Shown: positions 24,931-36,021 of the stretch, one piece after another | Position numbering within the stretch: position 1 is the stretch's first letter | How the letters are laid out: each line of letters begins with the position of its first letter | NCBI GenBank assembly: GCA_948567375.1 | Contig: OX419757.1 | Span: 74,958,001 to 75,022,000, forward strand | Direction of reading: 5' to 3' | Source of the DNA: Lunularia cruciata | Lineage: Eukaryota; Streptophyta; Marchantiopsida; Lunulariales; Lunulariaceae | Length of the DNA stretch: 64,000 nt | Notes under the pieces: generated by a model | The model's input: the letters and a program-made list of their open reading frames with translations, nothing else | What the model was told of the DNA's origin: nothing | The model's database searches: none | Program-made: the position numbers and the translations under genes

Positions 24931-26986
24931 TGCTGTCTAAAGAAAAGAAAAAGGGGAATGTAAAGCTACAGCATATTCGTTACTGAAAAGAAAAGAAAGT
25001 TTCAGCCATGAAGAATGATATACAGATAATGGAAACTCGGCGCCATCGATACCGCTTGTCGAGGACGAATCGGGCGGTTTGCGATGGCGGGCGGATGGGT
25101 ATGGTATGGTGGGAGACAGCCGGTAGTATGGACGATCACGCTTCAACGGCGGGTTGACATGGCGCGATAGAGAAGATAATTCTGACGTGGTGGGGAGCTA
25201 GGGTGACGTGGGAGGTTGGAGCAGTAGCGCTAGGGTTCGGAAGGCCAGCCATGGCTATGGCGGAGCTGCTCCTTCTCCTTCCTTCAATTGAATATTCTGC
25301 GGAAAATGGAAGGAGAACGATCTCGTTCGTCTCGTTTGTCCAATTTCTGTTTTCCTTTCTCTGCTTGATCTGAACTGAAAATTGCGAGCAGCAAACGACA
25401 AGGCTGTGTTGTGTTGCTGGTAGCATTGAGTTGTTGTTTTGTTGTCTTGGTGCGGGAGGAAGAGAGCTTGTCCGGTGGCGTACTCTGTCTTCTCTGTTCC
25501 ATCGAGTGGAGTACTCTTCTTTTCTCCGTCCCTCGGATTACTGTTTTATCGTTTCTTCTAGGTCGGGAGGAGTTGGTCGAATGGATTTTAGCAGCAGCGG
25601 TCACGCCAACGATCACAGCCTTAGCTGGGGGTTGTGATTGAACTCAAAATTGTCGCTTCCGCATCACAGTAACTACGCCTGTCGGTGAGTGGGATCGTTT
25701 TCAGCTCAAAAAAATGAAGGGAGTGTGAGGAAGTTAGGTAGAGCATGAATGAATCAGGGATCTGTTCCTCTCATGCCTCAAGTTTGAGTAGATCTGTCGT
25801 CACAGTCTGCAGACAGACAGCAGCAGTTAGTGGTCTGACTGGATTCTAGAAGTTTACTCTCATATGACTTGATTTGGTGTGGTCTGATAGTGAGGGAGAC
25901 TCAACTGAGCTTGGAAAAATCGAGTGATTGAGAGAAGTCTTCTCAAGTTGTGAGAGGGTATATAGCGATTTGAGTAGGGATTGTGATGTCAAGCGGAGAG
26001 GCAAACTGTCATAGACCATTAGAAGTATGTGTAGGGACTTGAGGGTCTGAGATTTGAGGATTATATTACGGCATCTGTTAATTGTTATGTGACGGCACAA
26101 TGTCCAACATCGGCTTTGTGGGAACTTGTGAGGATTGTATCCTCGGTTCTAGTCCTTCTCATGAGCTGTTAGAAACTCGAGCTGCGGCTACCAGTGCGAG
26201 TACTGGCTGCCGCAACTCGTCGTACCTTGTACAGACTCTTGTCTTTCTTGTTCTGCTGCCGACCTTACTACTCCATGCACACGTTGTCCAATCGGGGCAC
26301 CGGGAATCTAAGTAACGTTTGGGAAATCATGCGTGTACATTTCCAGGTTAATTGCCGCCGTCTTCGGGACTCTTGAGAGGGAGGTGTCGTCTTCAACTTC
26401 TCAGACGGTGTTCACTCTCTTGTTACTACTGCGTGGGCTGAGCTAGTTTTCATCTTGAACTCCATGGGGCTGCCCGTTGTCACACAGTCAGTGTTAACTT
26501 TCTCTGCATTTAAATGAGGAAGCCACGAATCTGCTGCTGAGTTACGGAGTCATCAAAGTTGTCCTTGAGTTCCCGCTTTGGTTGGCATGCCGGAAGATTG
26601 TTGTGTCGACTGAAAAGATGGTCAAGATTGTGCGCGTGGATGTGTTTGTACGGAAGATACTGAAAGAAATCGGGAAAACGAGGCGAGTAGTGGATTTCCA
26701 TACTTGTCACCGAATCAACTAAGCAAGCTTGCTGAGCAGTAGTCCTGTTGAATTGTCTCGGAGTCGATTGAGGAGCTATTGACTGATCACTGAGCTCATA
26801 TTCAAAATGGGTTATGCAGAGAACTGAGGGGATGCGACTGAAGATTGAGCTTAAGTCTAAAATGAGTTGTGTAGAGAACTGAAGGGATGAAATCAAAGAG
26901 TATAGTTCTCATATGTGGATAAGGAGCGTTCCAAGGAGCTTGTTTGCAGCTAAGTTAAGCAAGTTTTTGGGAGCCTGTAAACAATC
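24931..26986 (+). other. Presumed promoter, 5' leader and leader intron of the IDD gene
   Basis: About 2 kb of mixed-composition sequence with only short frames on both strands. No protein family is recognised. Polypyrimidine tracts and several GT/AG pairs would allow leader introns, common in plant regulatory genes, but the junctions cannot be fixed. A local duplication with a 55-bp period (26,791 and 26,846; TGAGCTxA through AGAGAACTGA) lies just before exon 1. Confidence 0.35.
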
Positions 26987-28709
26987 ATGCTAGAGGAAGT
27001 GGAGAACGTCATCGACAAGATGGCGTCCTCAAGTTGTACATCTCCATCAGGGAATGAACCAACGGAAAGCGTTTCAGAAGAGGAACTTTCGTTGGAGAAG
27101 AAACCAATTCTTGCTGAAGTCACACGAGAGGCTCCACCTGGCGCGACCGTGGTGGAACTAGTCTCAGTCACACTACCGCCCATCAACACCAGTTCAGTTG
27201 TTACCACCGCAAATGTGCAAAATAATGATAAACAACAAGGAGTGAAGAGAAAGAGAAACCTGCCTGGAACGCCAGGTATGCACATGGCAATATCGCTATT
27301 TGCTTTACAGGGTTCTAGCAAGAACCAATTACTGTTTGAATCCTACAAGTGGAGAATTTACACTACTTAGAGAAGTCCAATTTTTTCGATCTTGCTATGA
27401 TATGATGTTTGAACTTCTCAGAGTCGGCCTTATGATGGTTTCGGTCGATGGATCCTTTTTCAGGGGACTTAGTGCGACAAGCTTGTCAAAAGATTTATGT
27501 CTATTACTACGTTAGTTCGCTCGTGGATTTCACCTCGCAAGTTATCTTCTTGACGTTGGGTCGAAGGGTTCCCTGAAGCTCGTTACGACCAGTAACTACT
27601 TTTCAAGTCCGAAGGCATAGTTCCCTCTCGAGAAACATCAGGGAAGTAATAACAGTATGGCATTGTGCAGACCCCGACGCCGAAGTGGTTGCACTGTCCC
27701 CCAAAACGTTGATGGCAACCCACAAATTTACTTGTGAAGTTTGTGGGAGAGGATTTCAAAGAGAACAGAACCTACAGTTACACAAGCGCGGGCACAATCT
27801 TCCGGGAAGTCTTAAACCTAGAGCTAATAAAGACAAGGAGGTACGAAAGAAGGTTTATGTTTGTCCAGAGCCAACTTGTGTTCACCATGATCCTGCTCGG
27901 GCGTTGGGGGACCTTACTGGCATCAAAAAACACTTTTGTCGAAAGCACGGAGAGAAGAAATGGAAGTGCGAAAAGTGCTGTAAGAAATATGCAGTTCTTT
28001 CAGACTGGAAAGCTCATACGAAAACATGCGGGACACGCGATTACAAATGTGAATGTGGAAGTATTTTCTACAGGTCAGCTTCTCTTTGTACCCTGATGTT
28101 ACTGGTTGTCCAACTGTCATTTCAGATCCTTCTTCTCTGTTGCAGATTCGTGGTTGACCTTTGTGGTGTAACTTCCATTCGTTTGATCCTTCCTTCCGAT
28201 TCGGACTTCGTAGATCAGCCGTATACTGCAAAGTTAACTTGTGGATTATTGCGCATACTTATGCCCCACTCATTCATTCCTCATTAGGAGAGCTAGTTTT
28301 CTGCACGCTAGTAGGGTCATCAAGGAAGGTAGTTTGGAATTTGTAGATGTATATTTGTATCGAGACATTTACCATTCTATGGAATTTCAGCCTCCTTTAC
28401 CGCATATTGAATGTTTAACCATTTGCCTTACAAGTTAGTTTTGGTTTTATTTGTACCCGTCATCAAACAAACTAACTAACGTGGCGTTCATTGGGTGTCT
28501 AATACTTGTTTCTTGTACCGTGCAGAAGGGATAGTTTTGTTACTCACAAAGCTTTTTGTGATGAATTGGCTGAAGAAAGTGCAAGACTGGCCGCAGGCTC
28601 CACTGAGCCTCCTGCTCCCCTTCTTCTCTTGGACAATGTAAGAGAACGACATCTAATAACATACAGTAACGCAAACTTGGATCTGAACCAACGGGCTAAC
28701 ACTGTCTGA
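26987..28709 (+). CDS. INDETERMINATE-DOMAIN (IDD/BIRD) C2H2 zinc-finger transcription factor
   Basis: Three exons splice cleanly in phase: 26,987-27,275, 27,671-28,073 and 28,526-28,709 (GT-AG borders), giving 291 residues. After an acidic, Ser/Thr-rich N-terminus comes the basic KRKRNLPGTPDPDAEV signature at 87-102 (nuclear signal). The four-finger ID domain follows. Finger 1 has Cys118, Cys121, His134 and His138. Finger 2 has Cys161, Cys166, His184 and His189. Finger 3 has Cys196, Cys199, His212 and Cys216. Finger 4 has Cys223, Cys225, His238 and Cys242. The domain ends in the typical AFCDELAEESARL. All metal ligands are intact. IDD proteins bind DNA in the nucleus and act in development, often with GRAS partners. 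Oddities: the usual HNLPW Trp is Gly142, and the protein ends about 40 residues after the fingers, without the long C-terminus usual in the family. Confidence 0.9.
28638..28643 (+). other. Alternative 5' splice site in IDD exon 3
   Basis: GACAAT|GTAAGA is a good donor at 28,637/28,638 and falls between codons (phase 0 after residue 268). If used, the short C-terminus after Asn268 would be replaced by a downstream exon. One acceptor that keeps the frame is TTTTGCAG at 35,854, giving 32 more residues, acidic and Glu-rich. This is inferred and not required by the sequence. Confidence 0.3.
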
Positions 28710-29439
28710 AATTCATGAATGAGAGTCAATTTAGGCAGATGTTAATTTAGGAGTCCAATGCTTGCTCATTGAAGTACCAGACACACATCTTGTCAAGCGT
28801 ATCATACTGATGAAACCGTGTGCATGAAACTCATTATTGTTGACTCTTTCCTCTATGCTTATGTTTGTGACGGCAACAAAAGTATATCTGCGTTTTCTTT
28901 CAAGTGCAACCACAGTCTACTGAAAGAAGCAGAAAGCAGCTAGGTATTGCTACTATTTGAAAGTTGTGACCTATAGCGAACTTCGATGAGTTCTGGATCT
29001 CCCGTTCTTGAACGGCTTCTGACATCATGTCTCTATACCGGTCTTCGATGAGGCTTACTATGACAGCCTGACTGCTTCCTTCTAGTGTTTAGTGTTTTGG
29101 AACTCATGCGGTCATAGAGCATGCCGGACATACTCTATTCATCAGTGCCCTGGCACTCATGAGCTTTCGAACAGAAACTCAGTGCAAGGGGTACTGACAT
29201 TCGCTCAGCTACTTCGGCACTACGTTTGGCACTGATGAAGTCGCATGTGCTTTCAAGGAGGCTTACTATGACCGTCATCTGCTTCCTTCAGCTTCAGCTG
29301 CTTTAGTGTTTTAGGACTCATGTGTTCATAGCACATACTGCGATATACTCTATCCAGTCCTCTAACATATCTTGCATCTCATTTGCATTTAATAAGTTCT
29401 GGATCCCCTGGTCCTCAAACGGTTTCTGTCCTCATTTCT

Positions 29440-29880
29440 TAATATCCAGTCCTCTAACGCTTTGCTCTACTTCCCTGTTCCCTGAGCGATTTCTTACTCT
29501 TGGTATGCCTGACTCGACTGCCTTCCTCGACTGTCGATTTCATGGCTTCTACACGATTCCCTACTTCAGACTAACTTAATCTTTCTCGTCTGGCTCGTTA
29601 GGTCATCATTTCCCCGTTGAGATTTTTTCTCTACATGCGGCGTTTATCTGTTACTGTTTATTCGATGCATGCTATGGGTATACAAGTGTTGCTCTTTAAT
29701 TGTTTCTAGATGGCGTTTACTTCTGCTTACCTTCGATCAGTTGTTTCTATTTCATCTCCTTTCCGGGTTTTATACTAATTTCGTCTTGCACACTTTTTGT
29801 ATGCATTACATATCATGCATCTCATGCGGCGTTTATCTGTTCTGGATCTCCCGTTCGAGGAACGCGGCTTCTGTCCTCAT
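29440..29880 (+). repeat. Array unit type S, copy 1
   Basis: The run from GCTTTGCTCTACTTCCC through TCGACTGTCGATTTCATGG, CATGCTAT and GATGGCGTTTACTTCTGC to a type 1 hairpin at 29,851 is repeated, with moderate divergence, at 34,755-35,160. Confidence 0.75.
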
Positions 29881-30662
29881 TTGTCTATATCCAGTACCGT
29901 CACTTGGCACTCATGAGTTTTCGAGCAGAAACTCGGTACGAGGGGTAATGACGGTCGCTCAGATACTTTGGCACTGCGTGAGGCACTGATGAAGTTGTAT
30001 GTGCTTTCGTGGAGGTTCACTATGGCCACGTTCTGCTTCCCTTAGTTGTTTAGCGTTCCAGGACTCAAGCTTCCATAGCGCCCGCCATGATATACTATAT
30101 ATCCTATCCTCTTATCGCCTCTTAGTATCTATAGAGACTTAAGAACATGCCTGCTTTCTGCCAGGCGGGGAGCTCCAGTTTGAGCCCACCACTAGTTTTT
30201 CCCGGAGGCCTGTATACCACACTGTTGTTTGGGAGTCCTTCTTGACTTCTGAATTCATAATATATACTGTATACTTCACCTTCACCTTAATTCACTTCAC
30301 CTCTGCTTTTCCCGTTTCAGTTGACTCGTCCCCTTCCCCTGCAGCGCTGAAGTTTTCTTGCTCCACTCTCGTATCACTAGCGAACCTCTGCTTGACTCTT
30401 TCTCATTGTTGTGTTCTGGACTTTCTCTCTACCAATGAATGTTTGTGATTTCAGGGATCCATCAGGTATGTCTTGATTTCTTCCCTCATCTTACTCATGT
30501 GGATTCTTTGCTTTCTGGACTGATCCTCATTATGCGGTTAAGACTCCAGCACGGAAGTGCGTGGCTGCACTTTTGCTTGCCCTTGCTTTCCACACTTCCA
30601 CCTCTATTCCTTTTGACATTCCCATTTGTTTTGAGCGGCACTTTAGGGGAGCAACCAAGGTT

Positions 30663-31400
30663 GCCTTGGCACTCATGAGTTTTCGAGCAGAAACTCGGTA
30701 TGAGGGGTACTGGCAATTGCTCAGCTACTTCAGCACTGCGTGAGGCACTGATGAAGTCGCAGGTGTTTTCGTGAAGGTTTACTATGGCTGCCTTCTGCTT
30801 CCCTTTATTGTTTAGCATCTCAGGACTCAAGCATCCATAGCGCTTGTTGCGATATACTTTATATTCTGTCCTTGTTCGCTTTGCTCTCGGAACCCTGTTA
30901 CACTTCGACAGGTTTCTGCAGCCACACCATCCTATAGCTCTCGCATTGTTCCACTCCTCCATTCCCCAGCTAATTCCCTCCCTATTATTTTTCCTTCACC
31001 CTTTGCTTGATTCATGGGACCGCTGGTGTATACAGTGTTCCTACCCGACTCCAGCTCACGTTTTTTATTTTTATTGTTCACGCACTGCTTACTGACAGTC
31101 TTTTACATAGCGTTTCCTATTTCTCGCAGTCATTAGCATAGAGTTCTCGATTTCATGGTGGTTTACTAGTCTGTTAGCCATATGTTATTCTCAATTTGTT
31201 TCAATTATGCCTTTGCTTCAAGTTACATTCGATGCATTCTACATTATGGATTTCTCACTATTTTAGCATTGTGAATCATGGACATCTTGCTTACCGATCA
31301 TTTGCAATTCATGAGTTCTGGATAACCCGTTCCCAGAACGGCTTCTGTTCTCGTATACCTACATATCCTGTCCTCTTACGCTTCGCTCTAGTTACACTCT
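30663..31400 (+). repeat. Array unit type L, copy 1
   Basis: Begins with hairpin 2 (GGCACTCATGAGTTTTCGAG) and runs through GCTGCCTTCTGCTTCCC, CAGCCACACCATCCTATAG, CCCTCCCTATTATTTTTCC and TTCGATGCATTCTAC to hairpin 1 at 31,327. Copies lie at 32,672-33,260 (without hairpin 2) and 33,533-34,260. Confidence 0.8.
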
Positions 31401-31569
31401 TACATTTCTACCCGTTGCTGCAGCCACATCCTTCACGAAATGCCCGCAACATCCACACATTCCTCTACTATTTCACTCCCTAGTCTTTTCCCTTCGCTCT
31501 CTCAGTGCTTCCTGCCTCACCCTCTAGTGTTTACTGTGTTCCTCCCCAACTCCATCCCACGTTCTTCAT

Positions 31570-31690
31570 CTTCATCTACGCACTGTATCCTGGTGGGCTC
31601 TTACAGCAAGTTTCCTATTCCTCTCGCTTCATCCACGCACTGCATCCTGGCGGGCTCTTACAGCACATAGCACGTTTCCTATGCCTCTCG
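31570..31690 (+). repeat. Tandem pair, 57-bp period
   Basis: CTTCATCTACGCACTGTATC and CTTCATCCACGCACTGCATC start at 31,570 and 31,627. Both continue through GGGCTCTTACAGCA and TTTCCTAT. Confidence 0.75.
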
Positions 31691-31822
31691 CAATCGGTTG
31701 CATTGCTGCTCTCGATTTCATTATTTTTTACTGGTGAACTTTTACATCAAGCTTTCTAACCCACACTCACGTTGGCCTTGATGCTCTCGATTTCACGTTC
31801 TTTCATGTCCATTGGCAGTACA

Positions 31823-31960
31823 GTATTCTCAATTTCTTGCACTATGCCTTTGCTGCAGGTTACTTTGTTGCACTTATGGTATTCTCAATTTCTTGCACTT
31901 ATGCCTTTGCTGCAGGTTACTTTGTTGCACTTATGCTTTTGCTGCAGGTTATTTTCGATG
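31823..31960 (+). repeat. Tandem repeat, 56-bp period, about 2.5 copies
   Basis: GTATTCTCAATTTCTTGCAC begins at 31,823 and 31,879. Each copy continues with TGCCTTTGCTGCAGGTTAC and TTTGTTGCACTTATG, and a partial third copy follows to about 31,960. Confidence 0.8.
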
Positions 31961-32032
31961 CATTTTACATTAAAGCTTTAATACTACTCTAGCACTGTAA
32001 TTCAAGTACATGTTGTTTATCGGATATGTGCA

Positions 32033-32090
32033 CTTCATGAGTTCTGGATAACCCTTCATGAGTTCTGGATAACCCGTTCCCAGAACGGCT
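32033..32090 (+). repeat. 21-bp tandem duplication at a type 1 hairpin
   Basis: CTTCATGAGTTCTGGATAAC occurs twice, at 32,033 and 32,054. Only the second copy is followed by the CCGTTC/GAACGG stem at 32,074-32,088. Confidence 0.85.
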
Positions 32091-32671
32091 TCTGCTCTCA
32101 TATACCAATATATCCTGTCCTCCTGCTTTGGCACTCATGAGTTTTCGAGCAGAAACTTGGTATGAGGGGTACTGACTCTAGCTCAGCTACTTCGGCACTG
32201 CAGGAGGCACTGATGAAGTTGCATGTGTTTTCATGGAGACATACTATGGCCGTCTTCTGCTTCCCTCAGTTGTTTGGTTTCTCTGGACTCAGGCGTCCAT
32301 AGCACTTGCCGTGATATATCGATATCCAGTCCTCGGATGCTTTGCTCATCTTCCTTCGTTCTCTGAGCGATTTCTACTTCCAGTGCTCTGTCTCATACAC
32401 CTTCTACAATTTTCGTTTCCTGCTCAGATCGTCCTTGACCCCCGATATTTACAGACTACTTCTTGTCTCTTGACACCAGTTTTTCTCCATCCGTTTAAGT
32501 TGGCCGTTTCTTCCTGATGTATTTTTTCTCTACTTATGTGGGAGGTCGGCATCCGCTTCTTTGATGGCTGCATCTGAAATATGCGTGTTGCTATCTACTG
32601 GTTTCCAAGTGACATTTACTTCGCCTTTCATTTGATGATGTTCTTCTCGATATATGCAGGTGTTCTCTATA

Positions 32672-33260
32672 TATGGCCGCCTTCTGCTTCCCCTTTGCTG
32701 TTTAGCGTCTCAGGACTCAAGCGTCCATAGCGCTTGTTGTGATATACTTTACATCCTGTCCTTTTTCGGTTCGCTCTCGTTACCCTGTTACACTTCGACA
32801 GATTTCTGCAGCCACACCATCCTATAGCTCTTGAATTGTTCCACTCCATTCCCCAGCTAATTCCCTCCCTATTATTTTTCCTTTGCTCTTTGCCTGATTC
32901 ATGGGACCTCTTGTGTATACAGTGTTCCTACCCGACTCCAGCCCACGTTTTTTATTTTTATAGTTCATGCACTGCTTACTGGCAGTCTTTTACATAGTGT
33001 TACCTATTTCTCGCAGTTGTTTGCAGAGAGTTCTCAATTTCATGGTGGTTTACTAGTCTGTTAGCCATATGTTATTCTCAATTTGCTTCAATTATGCTTT
33101 TGCTTCAAGTTACATTCGATGCATTCTACCTTATGGATTTCTCACTATTTTAACATTGTCAATTATGTACATTTTGCTTATCGATCATGTGCACCTCATG
33201 AGTTCTGGATAACCCGTTCCCAGAATGGCATCTGTTCTCATATACCTATATATGCAGGTG
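32672..33260 (+). repeat. Array unit type L, copy 2
   Basis: Very similar to 30,776-31,400, without the leading hairpin 2. Its hairpin 1 (33,214) has GAATGG opposite CCGTTC, so G:U pairing keeps the stem. Confidence 0.8.
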
Positions 33261-33532
33261 TTTCAATATGTTTGCTTCGATTATGCCATGGCTGTAGGTT
33301 ACTTTCGATGCATTCTAACTTAGGGATTTAGTACTACTCTAGCATTGTGTGTAGCTTACCTTCCATGCATTCTACCCTAGTGATTTAATACTACTCTAGC
33401 ATTGCGTATCATGTACATCTTGCTGACCGATCATTTCACCTCATGAGTTCTGGATAACCTGTTCCCAGAATGGCATCTGTTCTTGTATACCTATATATAT
33501 CTTGTCCTCTTACGCTTCGCTCTTGTTACCCA

Positions 33533-34260
33533 GGCACTCATGAGTTTCCGAGCAGAAACTCGGTATGAGGGGTACTGACAATTGGTCAGCTACTTCGGCA
33601 CTGCGTTAGGCACTGATGAAGTCGTAGGTGTTTTCGTGAAGGTTTATTATGGCTGCCTTCTGCTTCCCTTTGCTGTCTAGCATCTCAGCACTCAAGCGGC
33701 CATAGCGCTTGTTGCGATGTACTTTATATCCTGTCCTATTTTGCTTCGCCCTCGTTACCCTGTTACACTTTGACAGGTTTCTGCAGCCACACCATCCTAT
33801 AGCTCTCACATTGTTCCACTCCTCCATTCTCCAGCTAATTCCCTCCCTATTATTTTTCCTTTCGCCCTTTGCCTGATTCATGGGTACGACCTCTTGTGTA
33901 CACAGTGTTCCTACCCAACTCCAGCCCACGTTTTTAATTTTATCGTTCACGCACTGCTTACTGGCAGTTTTTACATAGCGTTTCCTATTTCTTGCAGTTG
34001 TTTGCATAGAGTTCTCGATTTCACAGTGCTTTACTAGTCTGTTAGCCATATGTTATTCTCAATTTGTTTCAATTATGCCTTTGCTTCAAGTTACATTCGA
34101 TGCATTCTACCTTATGGATTTTTCACTATTCTAGCATTGTGAATCATGTACATCTTGCTTACCGATCATTTGCACTTCATGAGTTCTGGATAACCCGTTC
34201 CGAGAACGGCTTCTGTTCTCATATACCTATATATCCTGTCCTCTTTCTCATCGCACTTGT
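33533..34260 (+). repeat. Array unit type L, copy 3
   Basis: Has hairpin 2 at 33,542 and the same succession of blocks as copy 1, ending in hairpin 1 at 34,195. A more diverged partial fourth copy follows at 34,257-34,760. Confidence 0.8.
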
Positions 34261-34754
34261 TACACTGTTCCACTTCGATATGTCGCTGCAGAAGCACCAT
34301 CCACTACGCTCCCGTATTGTTGCACTCCTCCCCTCCCCAGCTCATTCCCTCCCTATTATTTTTCCCTCGCTCTTTTCCTGTTTCATGGTTCATACCTGAC
34401 TTTCGACCTCCAGTGTCTCCAGTGTTCCTACCCGACTCCAACCTACAGTTTAATTTTCTTTGTTCATGTACTACTTTCTGATGGTCAATTACACAATGCT
34501 TTATATTTCTCGAATTCGTTTGAATAGCTGTGATCAATTTCAAGTTGTTTACTAGTCCTTTAGATATATGCTGTTCTCGATTTGTTGCAATTATGCCTTT
34601 GCTTCAGGTTGCATTCGATGGATTCTACTTTACGGATTGATCACTATTCTCGCATTGGGCATAAAGTATATTTTGGTTACCGAGCATATGCATTTAATGA
34701 GTTCTGGATCACCCGTTCTAGGAACGGCTTCTGCTCTCATCCACCTATATCCAG

Positions 34755-35160
34755 TCGTCTAATGCTTCGCTCTACTTCCCCCGTCCCCCCTTTATCTTAA
34801 GCGACTCCATACTCTCGGTTTGCCTGACTCGACTGTATTCCTCGACTGTCGATTTCATGGCCTCTACAAGATTCCCGACTTCAGTCTGGCTCGTTAGGTC
34901 GTCCTTTCCCGTTGAGCTTTTGCTCTACATGCGCTGTTTATCTGTTACCGTTTCCTGGATGCATGCTATTGTTATACAAGGGTTGTTTCCAGATGGCGTT
35001 TACTTCTGCTTCCCTTCGGTCAGTTGTTTCCTTTTCATCTCCTTTCCCGGTTTTATACTAATTTCTTCTTGCACATTTTTGTATCATGCATCTCATTTGC
35101 ATTCAATAAGTTCTGGATCTCCCGTTGCTCGAACGGCTTCTGGTTCAATTTCTCAATATC
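34755..35160 (+). repeat. Array unit type S, copy 2
   Basis: Second copy of the unit at 29,440-29,880, with the same order of blocks and a type 1 hairpin at 35,122. Confidence 0.75.
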
Positions 35161-35675
35161 CAGTCCCGTCCTGCCCGGGCATCATCAACTTATACTATGT
35201 TTCCCTACTTGGTCAATACTTTCCCTTTTGCTTTCGGGTACATCTTTCTAGTCGCTCGATGGTTTTCCTCTGCTTTCAGTTTGAGCTGTATCGTCTTTGT
35301 TTCTGCTCCAGAAGGCTTGCTTCCATTCTCACAAGATGCATACCATGTCACTGTACATGCTACTCATGGCATGTGTCAATTTTTGTTTCTGCTTTCGATC
35401 GATTTTACTTATGTTCCGCTTTGTTTTTACTTGCTTCGATCAACTTGACTTCAGATTGCATCCGTTCCTGCATGCATTTCATTGTTTTCAGTTTGTATCG
35501 GTCCGGTCCTAAGTGGGTTTTAGAACCCTCGTTCGGCGAACGGATTCTACTCTCATTATTGATATATCGCACTTCGAACAAGAACTTGTGAAGGCATACG
35601 GAAGACATTCATCAAGACGATGTTGACACCTATGTACCATCTTGGACTTTAGTTTGGGAATTATTTTTGTAGATA

Positions 35676-35779
35676 CAAATATTCCAGGCCTACATCAGCG
35701 CACAGGAAATATAACAACGTTATGGATACCTTTAACGTTGCTATGTATTCTGTGCGTTGGTGTAGGCCTGGAATGTTTG
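35676..35779 (+). ncRNA. Fold-back RNA, candidate microRNA precursor
   Basis: Two 47-base arms (35,676-35,722 and 35,733-35,779) enclose a 10-base loop (TGGATACCTT). By my pairing only two positions mismatch and about six are G:U, all others Watson-Crick. The long, nearly uninterrupted stem with G:U pairs is typical of a plant MIRNA precursor. A 21-nt guide starting with U could come from 35,682-35,702 on the left arm. I recognise no conserved microRNA family. Alternatives are a recent inverted duplication or a small MITE, but the loop is very short for a MITE and no target duplication is obvious. Confidence 0.55.
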
Positions 35780-35854
35780 ACGATGGCGTTAGGACACTTG
35801 ATCTTCGAGACACTTGATCTTCTCCAGATCTAATTCCCATGAGGTCTTTTGCAG

Positions 35855-36021
35855 ATTCCTCAAGAGGAGGAGGAGGAGAAGGACGAACCTGTCAGCTATA
35901 GACAGCTTCTTGGAGAAGATGATGACATTGAAGATAACCAAGCCGTTACCTGAACCTGACGAAATACAGAAGATGGGAGAATGTCCCTCGAGTTTAATGA
36001 GTGTTGTTCTCACCTCAAAGG
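35855..36021 (+). other. Exon-like segment, unassigned
   Basis: A TTTTGCAG acceptor at 35,854 and a TCAAAG|GTACAT donor at 36,021 bound 167 bases that are open in one frame (basic RRRRRR run, then LPEPDEIQKMGECPSSL). A second frame from the same acceptor reads EEEEEKDEPVSYRQLLG and stops at 35,951-35,953. It could be an exon of a separate plus-strand gene or a distal IDD exon. I cannot identify the protein, and the repeat-coded runs weaken the case. Confidence 0.25.

Larger units (their letters stand above)
28980..35550 (+). repeat. Complex pyrimidine-rich repeat array with two recurring hairpins
   Basis: About 6.5 kb built from direct repeats with no coding capacity. Hairpin 1 has a CCGTTC / GAACGG stem with a 2-4 base loop, inside a GAGTTCTGGAT...CTTCTG frame. 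It occurs at 29,002, 29,851, 31,327, 32,074, 33,214, 33,459, 34,195, 34,713, 35,122 and 35,530, with a degenerate copy near 29,405. Hairpin 2 has a GAGTTT / AAACTC stem after GGCACTCAT. It occurs at 29,161, 29,915, 30,677, 32,139 and 33,542. Longer units join them (see the separate entries). The plus strand is T/C-rich. The array may be a large intron, a noncoding transcript or a local satellite. Confidence 0.75.

Noticed and set aside
25411-25641. Open frames in the IDD leader, including one starting MDFSSSGHANDHS at 25,581
   Set aside because: They are short, have no matching splice chain to the IDD exons and no family similarity. At most they are upstream ORFs.
28980-35550. Regularly recurring hairpins resembling a CRISPR array
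   Set aside because: Spacing is irregular (about 200 to 1500 bases), the spacers are themselves repeated, and the surroundings are a eukaryotic plant genome.
29322-35591. Many 60-240-codon open frames on both strands inside the array, including one of 244 codons at 34,857-35,591
   Set aside because: They lie in low-complexity, pyrimidine-rich repeats. They translate to Phe/Leu/Ser/His/Cys-rich peptides without a family motif and are not conserved between repeat copies.
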